Below are positions 7,189 through 12,649 of a stretch of 12,649 nt of DNA, one piece after another. Every line of letters begins with the position of its first letter. Position 1 is the first letter of the stretch. The translations under genes were made by a program, and so were the position numbers. The stretch is from a bacterium (lineage in GTDB: Bacteria; Krumholzibacteriota; Krumholzibacteriia; Krumholzibacteriales; WJIX01): positions 1 to 12,649 of the forward strand of contig JAGHBT010000042.1 of assembly GCA_021160845.1 (NCBI GenBank). Direction: 5' to 3'. Below the pieces are notes generated by a model that saw only the letters and a program-made list of their open reading frames with translations, made no database searches and was not told the origin of the DNA.

Positions 7189-8354
7189 TTGATAAAATAT
7201 TATGTGTTGATGACGAGCCTAATATTCTTCTTGCCTATAGAAGACAGTTGAAAAAAAAGATTAAGAATGTTGATACCGCCCTTGGCGGCGAAGAAGGACT
7301 TAATGCCCTGGATTCAAAGGGTCCTTACGCCGTAGTAATCTCAGATCTAAGAATGCCCGGAATGTCCGGAATACAGTTTCTTGCCAGAGTTCGTAAGAAA
7401 TCACCCGATACGGTGAGAATTATGATTACAGGGTTCGGCGATCTTGAGTCGGCGATGTCCGCGGTAAACGATGGAAATGTCTTCCGTTTTTTGACAAAGC
7501 CTGTAGATACTGATCTTTTTGTAAGGGCGCTCAAGGATTCCTTGGAGCAGTATCGTCTGATAACTGCCGAACGCGAATTGCTCGAAAAGACACTCAACGG
7601 GAGTGTTAAGGTTATGACGGAGGTTTTGTCCCTTGTAAATCCCATAGCCTTTAGCAGGACCACGCGACTTAAACGTTACGCGGCGCATATCGCGAAGAGA
7701 CTAGGGGTAACAGAAAAATGGAAGGTTGAAATGGCGGCGATGCTTTCTCATATTGGTTGTATAACGCTCCATCCGGATATATTGGAAAAGGTGTACGCGG
7801 GACAGGATCTAAAGGAAGAAGAAAGGAAAGCCTTTTCGTCTCATCCGAAAATTGGCAGCAAGCTTCTTGAAAATATTCCGAGATTGGAAGATATCGCTGA
7901 AATTATAGGTAACCAGCTTAATCCGCCGCAAGTGGGGGGGGAATCGATTAGCCCCGATATTGACTTCGTTTCTCTGGGCTCTCAGATTCTAAATGTTGTA
8001 ATTGATTTTGACAAATTTCTGGTGCATGGCAATTCAAAGGAAACAGCGCTCAGAAGGCTTAAGAAAAATCAGGAGCATTATAATACAGGAATTGTAGAAA
8101 TGCTTGAGGATATTGAGGTTGATTCTGTAGAGATGAATCGCCGATCTTTGGAAGTTGAGAATATGAATATGGGGATGATACTTGATGAAGATGTTAAGAC
8201 TATCCGAGGGCTTTTGCTTGTGGCCAAAGGGCAGGAAATAACATTCTCTGTTCTGGAGCGTTTGAAAGGGTTTTCACTTAGGAAGGAAGTAAAAGAACCG
8301 ATAATGGTTCTTGTTCAGCATGCAGACAATGCGGATCAGCCTGTGCGGGTTTAG
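7185..8354 (+). CDS. Response regulator with degenerate HD-GYP-like output domain
   Basis: 389 residues. The receiver (1-120) is intact: Asp9/Asp10, phosphoacceptor Asp54 in ISDLRMPG, Thr82 and Lys105 in LTKP. A short coiled linker (118-140) leads to an HD-GYP-like domain as in RpfG, but its catalytic signature is lost. The HD pair is replaced by Ser188-His189 in MLSHIG, and where HHExxDGxGYP is expected the sequence reads GNQLNPPQ. His220 in the SHPKIG helix is kept. From memory, a family of regulators shares this altered signature, so it may be conserved rather than decay. It is unlikely to hydrolyse c-di-GMP and may be a binding or scaffold output. Its ATG overlaps the TGA of the preceding gene (ATGA), with AGAGGA at 7170-7175 as ribosome site, so the two regulators are probably coupled in translation. 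Confidence 0.9.
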   Translation: MIDKILCVDDEPNILLAYRRQLKKKIKNVDTALGGEEGLNALDSKGPYAVVISDLRMPGMSGIQFLARVRKKSPDTVRIMITGFGDLESAMSAVNDGNVFRFLTKPVDTDLFVRALKDSLEQYRLITAERELLEKTLNGSVKVMTEVLSLVNPIAFSRTTRLKRYAAHIAKRLGVTEKWKVEMAAMLSHIGCITLHPDILEKVYAGQDLKEEERKAFSSHPKIGSKLLENIPRLEDIAEIIGNQLNPPQVGGESISPDIDFVSLGSQILNVVIDFDKFLVHGNSKETALRRLKKNQEHYNTGIVEMLEDIEVDSVEMNRRSLEVENMNMGMILDEDVKTIRGLLLVAKGQEITFSVLERLKGFSLRKEVKEPIMVLVQHADNADQPVRV

Positions 8355-8410
8355 TATCAGTTCGTGATGTGTTGACAGCGGAAAATAAACAGGGGGAAGA
8401 ATAGGGTAAA

Positions 8411-8446
8411 TACAGAATCGGGGACGTTCCCGCCTCCGATTCTGTG
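8411..8446. repeat. REP-like hairpin with GGGACGTTCCC core
   Basis: ACAGAATCGG (8412-8421) and CCGATTCTGT (8436-8445) pair perfectly over 10 bp, and a T-G wobble extends the stem to 11. The 14-nt loop contains the end of a near-palindrome GGGACGTTCCC (8421-8431). It lies 56 bp after the end of the regulator operon. No T-run follows, so it is not a classic terminator, though it could protect a 3' end. GGGACGTTC cores recur in dispersed REP elements of several bacterial groups, from memory. A single copy is visible here. Confidence 0.5.
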
Positions 8447-8485
8447 TAACAGATTATGCAGAATATTATTCTTTAGCACCAAGAG

Positions 8486-8507
8486 GCCATACGGTTTTGC
8501 CGTAGGC
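8486..8507. repeat. Small bulged hairpin
   Basis: GCC-A-TACGG and CCGTA-GGC enclose the loop TTTTG: eight pairs with one bulged A. The bases after it (TTCATTAATG) are only weakly T-rich. It could add to termination after the regulator operon or be part of a small structured RNA. No function can be assigned. Confidence 0.35.
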
Positions 8508-8549
8508 TTCATTAATGCACTCTTAAGAAAAGATTGATCTTTGAAGAAG

Positions 8550-8568
8550 CAGGATATTGAATATCCTG
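8550..8568. promoter_or_regulatory. 19-bp palindrome, possible operator upstream of folE
   Basis: CAGGATATT-G-AATATCCTG is a perfect 9-bp inverted repeat around one central base. With a single-base centre it cannot close as an RNA hairpin over its full length, so a dimeric DNA-binding protein site is more likely. It lies about 50 bp upstream of the candidate folE -35 element. The regulator is unknown and no second copy is seen in the window. Confidence 0.45.
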
Positions 8569-8620
8569 ACTTGTTGTAAAGGTTTTTTAGTATTTCATAT
8601 TTATTTCTTTGAAAGGTGGC

Positions 8621-8650
8621 TTGCTATTTTAGTTTTTCTGGTTATACAAT
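8621..8650 (+). promoter_or_regulatory. Candidate promoter for folE
   Basis: TTGCTA (8621-8626) and TACAAT (8645-8650) are 4 of 6 and 5 of 6 matches to the sigma70 elements with an 18-nt spacer. The start of transcription would be near 8657, leaving a leader of about 88 nt. I see no fold matching a tetrahydrofolate or preQ1 riboswitch in that leader. Confidence 0.4.
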
Positions 8651-8744
8651 ACTACAAGATGTTGCTCGCTGGACGGTGTTTCCCTATGAATATTGGGGTA
8701 GAGGCGCTCAATCGCAAATAAGTTTAAGGATATGGAGGAGAATA

Positions 8745-9305
8745 ATGGAAGAGAATATACGCGAGATATTAAAAAAGATTGGTGAAAATCCAAAAAGAGA
8801 AGGATTGATCAAAACGCCTGCGCGGGTGAAGGAAGCACTCTCCTTTCTGACGAGCGGTTATAAGGTTGATGTTGGAGAAGTAATGTCCGGTTTTATTCTT
8901 GAAGAAGAATATGATGAGATGATAGTTGCCAGGGATATCAGTTTATACAGTTTGTGTGAGCATCACATGCTCCCGTTTTTTGGAAAATGTCATGTTGCTT
9001 ACATTCCAAATGGAAAGATTATAGGGCTCTCAAAAATCCCCAGAGTAGTAGAACTTTTTTCCCGAAGGCTTCAGATTCAGGAGAGATTGACAAATCAGAT
9101 AGCAAAAGCCATGATGGATTATCTCAATCCTAAGGGGGTGGGGGTGATAATAGAAGCAGTTCATCTCTGTATGGCTATGCGCGGGGTACAGGAACGTGAC
9201 GCGGTCATTATTACCAGCTCTATGCTCGGAGCTTTTAGAGATGACAGCAAGACAAGGATGGAGTTTCTTAATCTTATTGGGGGAAACGGCAATCATAAGT
9301 GGTAA
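8745..9305 (+). CDS. folE: GTP cyclohydrolase I
   Basis: 186 residues, the usual core length. It converts GTP to 7,8-dihydroneopterin triphosphate, the first step of folate synthesis and of queuosine and tetrahydrobiopterin routes. The zinc ligands are visible: Cys71 and His74 in SLCEHHMLPF and Cys142 in HLCMAMRG. KTPARVKEA, GLSKIPRVVELFSRRLQIQE and the SSMLGAF tail are family blocks. ATG at 8745 is chosen because GGAGGAG sits 4 nt upstream (8734-8740) and the protein then begins just before the KTPARV helix; a longer frame from GTG 8616 adds unrelated residues. No other folate gene is near. A hairpin with a T-rich tail follows, so it is probably transcribed alone. Confidence 0.97.
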   Translation: MEENIREILKKIGENPKREGLIKTPARVKEALSFLTSGYKVDVGEVMSGFILEEEYDEMIVARDISLYSLCEHHMLPFFGKCHVAYIPNGKIIGLSKIPRVVELFSRRLQIQERLTNQIAKAMMDYLNPKGVGVIIEAVHLCMAMRGVQERDAVIITSSMLGAFRDDSKTRMEFLNLIGGNGNHKW

Positions 9306-9309
9306 ATGG

Positions 9310-9330
9310 AGGGGGTGATCCCCTTGTTTT
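9310..9330 (+). terminator. Probable rho-independent terminator after folE
   Basis: AGGGG (9310-9314), a 5-nt loop GTGAT and CCCCT (9320-9324) form a short GC-rich stem, directly followed by TGTTTT. It starts 5 bp after the folE stop codon. The stem is only five pairs, so readthrough into the deacetylase gene, which begins 12 bp later, is possible. Confidence 0.55.
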
Positions 9331-9342
9331 ATTAAAGGAAAC

Positions 9343-10407
9343 ATGATGAGCAAAAGTCTAAGGATCTGTTTTCCCCTGTTAATGGTACTTCTTGCTGTTC
9401 CAATGGAGGTTAGAGCAGCCGATCACGCGGTTATTCTCCAATATCACCTTTTTGGAAGCGGACTTCTCCCTTCCACAAGTGTGACTGTCGAGCGGTTCAA
9501 AGATCAACTGGATGCTCTTGAAGAAAATAATGCCTCTGTGTGGCCTCTTTCTGAAATCATCTCTTATCTTAAACAGGGGAAAAGTCTACCGGACATGTGT
9601 GTAGGTATAACGATTGATGATGCGTACAGATCAGTTTACGAGAAAGCATATCCCCTTCTTGTGGAGTACAAATTCCCCGCCACGGTTTTTGTTGCTACAG
9701 AAGGCGTGGACATGAATCTGAAAACCTATTTGAGTTGGGATCAGATGCGCGAAATGCGCGAGCATGGGATCACCTTTGCCAGCCACACTCACAGTCACGC
9801 TTATATGATACGAATGCGGGAGGGTGAATCGGAAGCAGAATGGGAGAGCAGGGTCAAAAAAGATATAGTTACTTCGGTTAAAAGACTGGAGTCGGAGCTT
9901 GATATCCATGTTGATTTTTTCGCATATCCATACGGCGAATATAATACACGGCTTAAGGGAATTGTAAAAGAGCTTGGTCTTGTTGCCTTCGGCCAGCAAT
10001 CAGGAGCTATCTGGAGTGGAAGCGATTTTGCCGCTTTGCCGAGATTCCCTGTTTCTGGAAGATATTCCGAGATCAAATCATTTAAAACCAAAATCCGCAG
10101 CCTCCCCCTGCCGGTGATATCGGAACAACCGGAAAGTCCTATCCTTTCATCCGGGAATCGGCTGCCGGTATTAAGATTAAAACTTAAGCCAGGGGATTAT
10201 ATTCGTGGTTCGATTGCTTGTTATGTAAGCGGTCAGGGAAAAGTGGATATTAAGTGGATTAGCAAGGAAAATAATATTTTCGAGGCGGTGGCGAAATATC
10301 CACTCTCAAAAGGGCGGAGCCGATACAACTTCACCGCCATGCATAAAAATGGTGGAAGGTACTATTGGTACAGCCATCTCTGGATAACCCCCACCTCAAG
10401 TTTTTGA
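9343..10407 (+). CDS. Exported polysaccharide deacetylase (NodB domain, PgaB/IcaB-like)
   Basis: 354 residues. An N-terminal signal peptide (basic start, hydrophobic 9-20, VRA-A near residue 25) sends it out of the cytoplasm. The NodB fold is marked by LQYHLF (32-37), catalytic TIDD (90-93; Asp92 or Asp93 is base and metal ligand), metal-binding His148 and His152 in SHTHSH, AYPYGEY (194-200) and LPRFP (232-236). This arrangement matches enzymes removing N-acetyl groups from glycans such as poly-N-acetylglucosamine; the substrate is unproven. About 100 further residues (255-354), predicted beta-rich and ending in YYWYSHLW, form a second domain of unknown role, perhaps glycan binding. AAAGGAA before tandem ATGs suggests the second ATG (9346) may be the true start. 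No glycan synthase gene is adjacent. It ends 2 bp from the convergent permease gene. Confidence 0.9.
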   Translation: MMSKSLRICFPLLMVLLAVPMEVRAADHAVILQYHLFGSGLLPSTSVTVERFKDQLDALEENNASVWPLSEIISYLKQGKSLPDMCVGITIDDAYRSVYEKAYPLLVEYKFPATVFVATEGVDMNLKTYLSWDQMREMREHGITFASHTHSHAYMIRMREGESEAEWESRVKKDIVTSVKRLESELDIHVDFFAYPYGEYNTRLKGIVKELGLVAFGQQSGAIWSGSDFAALPRFPVSGRYSEIKSFKTKIRSLPLPVISEQPESPILSSGNRLPVLRLKLKPGDYIRGSIACYVSGQGKVDIKWISKENNIFEAVAKYPLSKGRSRYNFTAMHKNGGRYYWYSHLWITPTSSF

Positions 10408-10409
10408 TG

Positions 10410-12290
10410 TTACAGGCGTTTTCTCTTTGTAAGCAGAATAACGGAACGAAGTTCCTTCGCATTCTTCGCGCGGGTCCATTCATTATCGAAGTCCTGATCC
10501 TGCAGTATCTGGGCTATAAACATCAGAGCCCGAAGATGAAAATTTCTTTCGTCTTTCGAGCCCAGAAGCGCGAAAACAGTTTTAACGATTTCACCCTCCT
10601 TATTCCAGATTATACCTGCCCGGTTTCTGACAAGAACTATGTCAAAGCGATTTTTGCCCTCGACTATTACATGAGGGATTGCGTGGGGAATAGCCACTCC
10701 GGGATAGACAAGGGTAGAGGCCTCTTCTTCACGGATTTTAAATTTTTTCTCAACTTCTTCCCGGTTAATTCCCCAGCGGCCCGCTATAACCTCTGATATC
10801 TCTCTGAAGATTTCTTCCCGGGTCATCGGTTCGTTCAGGTCCAATACTTCAGCTTGCTGAATAATTCTGTCGAAACGGTCCAGAACTATTTCGTTTCTTT
10901 CGATGAGAATATCCAGAAGTTCTGCTTCCAACTCCTTATCGTCGTCTTTAAGTTCCGGTGCGGTGAGATTTTCCACCATAGTGATAAACGCTGATTTGCG
11001 TTTTACCCTTCGGCGGGCGTAAAGGAAATACCAGAGAAGGGCCAAAGCTACAAAAATTGTGGCTACTGATATGGTGAATGTTCCCATACTGAAAATCAGT
11101 ACAATGTAGCAAATAATCCCAATAATCTGGATGACCGGAAAGAAGGGTGACTTGAAGGTTGGTTTATAATTGGAGATTTTTGAATACCGTACGACTATTA
11201 ATGATAGATTCACCATCACGAAGAGCAACAGCATAAAGAGGGAAGCGACTTTTGCAAGTTTCTCCAGGTTAAAAGTAAATATGGCAAGCAGTATAAAAAG
11301 AGAGGTTAGCAGTATCGAAATCGTCGGAGTTTTTCGTTTCGGGCTGAATTTGGAAACAAAGGAGGGTAAAAGGTCATCCCTTGCCATGGAAAGTGGTACT
11401 CGCGATGCTGCCATAATGCCTGCGTTGGCGGTTGTAATAAAGGCCAGGATCGCGCCCGAGGCGGTAACAATAAGAAAAATCCTGGATGCAAGGGGATTGC
11501 TGGTAAAATGGAGGACGGAATCAGTCACCGGCATAAGAGAAATGGAAAGTTGCTCATGTGGAAGTACACCAACCATAATAAAAATCACAAGCAGATACAA
11601 GGATTGCACAACTATAAACGCAGAAAATGCGCTTTTGACAAGAATCTTGTGAGGGTTTTTTATTTCTTCGGCCATACTGGCGATTTTCGTCAGTCCTCCG
11701 TATGAAATAAATACCATCCCGGCTGCCAACAGTATTTTATCCCACTTTATCGGAATAATCCGTCTGTAGGGCTCAAAATCCATAGCGCGGTATCCAACCA
11801 AAACGAAGCCGGTCAGTATGGCAAGCAGGAATACAACCATTACTACCTGTACCTTGCTGGAAGACTTAAGGCTAAACAAATTAAGCGCGGTGAATACAAC
11901 GCATGCGGAAGCGGCAAAGAATTTTATCTGCATCTCCGTAATATCCGGGAGGAGAAGAGAAACAAAAATTCCTATACCAACCAGAGCAAAAGCGCTTTTA
12001 AGGCCGATGGAAAACCAGTTGGCAACTCCATTTATTACCCCGGCAGCGGTTCCAAGAATTCGTTCGGAGAAAAAATATGTACCACCCGCTTTCGGCATAG
12101 CGGTGGCAAGTTCCATTTTGGAAAAGAGAGCCGGTAACATCAGAATCCCAGCGATAAAATAGGAAATAATAATACCAGGCCCCGCCACTTTGTATGCAAC
12201 AGCAGGCAGAACGAAAAGCCCGGAACTGATCATCGACCCTGCCGCTATAGCGAAGACTTCAATTGAGTTGAGTTCTTTTTTTAGTTTCAT
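10410..12290 (-). CDS. APC-family amino acid permease fused to a PTS EIIA domain
   Basis: 626 residues, about 180 longer than an ordinary APC permease. Residues 8-425 form about 12 membrane helices: AAGSMISSGLFVLP (16-29) is the conserved first-helix substrate motif, and PKAGGTYFFSERILG (66-80) and SYGGLTKIASMAEEIKNP (196-213) are typical of the amino acid permease_2 group. A charged linker (428-490) with coiled-coil character joins a fructose/mannitol-type EIIA domain (about 490-620). The phosphorylatable His is His536 in GVAIPHAIPH. The protein probably imports or exchanges amino acids across the cytoplasmic membrane, with the EIIA part allowing control by the phosphotransferase system, for example from HPr or NPr. 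No PTS genes are adjacent. ATG 12290 has no clear Shine-Dalgarno site; the 108-bp gap upstream shows only a poor promoter (TATAAA near 12340). Substrate unknown. Confidence 0.9.
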   Translation of the reverse strand: MKLKKELNSIEVFAIAAGSMISSGLFVLPAVAYKVAGPGIIISYFIAGILMLPALFSKMELATAMPKAGGTYFFSERILGTAAGVINGVANWFSIGLKSAFALVGIGIFVSLLLPDITEMQIKFFAASACVVFTALNLFSLKSSSKVQVVMVVFLLAILTGFVLVGYRAMDFEPYRRIIPIKWDKILLAAGMVFISYGGLTKIASMAEEIKNPHKILVKSAFSAFIVVQSLYLLVIFIMVGVLPHEQLSISLMPVTDSVLHFTSNPLASRIFLIVTASGAILAFITTANAGIMAASRVPLSMARDDLLPSFVSKFSPKRKTPTISILLTSLFILLAIFTFNLEKLAKVASLFMLLLFVMVNLSLIVVRYSKISNYKPTFKSPFFPVIQIIGIICYIVLIFSMGTFTISVATIFVALALLWYFLYARRRVKRKSAFITMVENLTAPELKDDDKELEAELLDILIERNEIVLDRFDRIIQQAEVLDLNEPMTREEIFREISEVIAGRWGINREEVEKKFKIREEEASTLVYPGVAIPHAIPHVIVEGKNRFDIVLVRNRAGIIWNKEGEIVKTVFALLGSKDERNFHLRALMFIAQILQDQDFDNEWTRAKNAKELRSVILLTKRKRL

Positions 12291-12398
12291 AACATGCAGT
12301 ATGGAGTAATTTTGGCAATTAGAAAAGAAGTTCTTGTGAGATTATTTATAAATTTTGTCCGGAAGGTTCAGTTTTATTTATTAATATCCCGCAGTGAT

Positions 12399-12649
12399 TT
12401 ATTCCTCAAGCTCCTTGAATTCACCTAGCATCTTTGTGAAGATGTGTATGGCAAGCAGTCCCAGGATCATGTGAGCGGCAAGGGAATACCACACAAAGTC
12501 GGGATGATTAATTGAACAAAAGTATCCATAGAGTGATGTATATGTAACTCCGCTTAAAGCTCCCCCAATACCTGTTGAGAGGAAATTGGTTCCCATATAA
12601 AGCCCCGCCTTTTCCTTTGGCGCTATCCAGGTGATATATTCCTGAATCC
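12399..12649 (-). CDS. MFS transporter, C-terminal fragment
   Basis: The frame enters from the right edge and ends at TAA 12401-12399, giving the last ~82 residues. IQEYITWIAPKEKAGLYMG followed by a Gly-rich helix (STGIGGALSG) and a final helix (WYSLAAHMILGLLAIHIF) is typical of the last two membrane segments of major facilitator transporters, most like the POT peptide or related drug exporter groups. A short charged tail (GEFKELEE) is cytosolic. The substrate cannot be read from this part. It lies 108 bp upstream of the permease gene on the same strand, and no terminator is visible between them, so cotranscription is possible. Confidence 0.75.
   Translation of the reverse strand, partial: IQEYITWIAPKEKAGLYMGTNFLSTGIGGALSGVTYTSLYGYFCSINHPDFVWYSLAAHMILGLLAIHIFTKMLGEFKELEE

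Larger units (their letters stand above)
8355..8744. other. 390-bp intergenic region with three hairpins or palindromes
   Basis: No convincing gene is seen. The region holds, in order, an 11-bp hairpin with a GGGACGTTCCC core (8411-8446), a bulged hairpin (8486-8507), a 19-bp palindrome (8550-8568), a candidate promoter (8621-8650) and the folE leader. The folE frame remains open upstream to a GTG at 8616, but the encoded 43 residues have no place in the FolE family and the strong ribosome site sits at 8734-8740. Confidence 0.7.

Noticed and set aside
8616..8744. N-terminal extension of FolE from GTG 8616
   Set aside because: The added 43 residues have no match to the FolE family, and a strong GGAGGAG sits 4 nt before ATG 8745.
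8651..8744. Riboswitch in the folE leader
   Set aside because: I looked for the conserved cores of tetrahydrofolate and preQ1 classes and found none.
11170..11652. 160-codon plus-strand frame opposite the permease
   Set aside because: It is antisense to conserved APC membrane helices, with no family motif of its own.
12291..12398. Promoter for the permease gene (CTGAAC with TATAAA)
   Set aside because: The spacer would be only 15 nt and the -35 match is weak, so I did not annotate it.

Overview
The window is bacterial chromosome with eight complete protein genes and one gene cut at each edge. It leans AT-rich, shows no phage, IS, CRISPR, rRNA or tRNA sequence, and reads as a stable metabolic and signalling region. 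Membrane-less sensory proteins with HDOD and HD-GYP-like outputs, a secreted NodB-type deacetylase and a dipeptide-type binding protein fit a Gram-negative-like bacterium. The GatE gene belongs to a family best known from archaea and points to a less common, perhaps uncultured lineage. I cannot name the phylum.

Left part (1-3745): the tail of an ABC-transporter peptide-binding protein (+) converges on a minus-strand pair read as glnA then gatE, with 21 bp between the genes. A sigma70-like promoter and a small inverted repeat lie upstream. The pair links making glutamine to using it for Gln-tRNA(Gln) formation, but the amidase partner gatD is not in the window. The GlnA has Phe where adenylylated type I enzymes have Tyr, and its start codon is uncertain.

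Middle (4007-8354): a plus-strand signalling operon diverges from glnA. It encodes a soluble GAF-PAS histidine kinase, then a REC-HDOD response regulator, then a REC protein with a degenerate HD-GYP-like domain; the last two genes overlap by 4 bp. Neither regulator has a DNA-binding domain, so output is probably by protein contact or an HD-type activity rather than by direct transcription control.

Right part (8355-12649): a 390-bp gap holds three hairpins or palindromes and a candidate promoter, followed by folE (GTP cyclohydrolase I), a likely terminator and an exported polysaccharide deacetylase. The deacetylase gene ends 2 bp from a convergent minus-strand gene for an APC amino-acid permease fused to a PTS EIIA domain. 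The C-terminus of an MFS transporter (-) closes the window.

The strongest leads are the glnA-gatE pair without gatD, the GlnA lacking the adenylylation Tyr and with an ambiguous start, the permease-EIIA fusion, and the one-kinase/two-regulator module in which one HD domain keeps its metal-site residues and the other has lost them.
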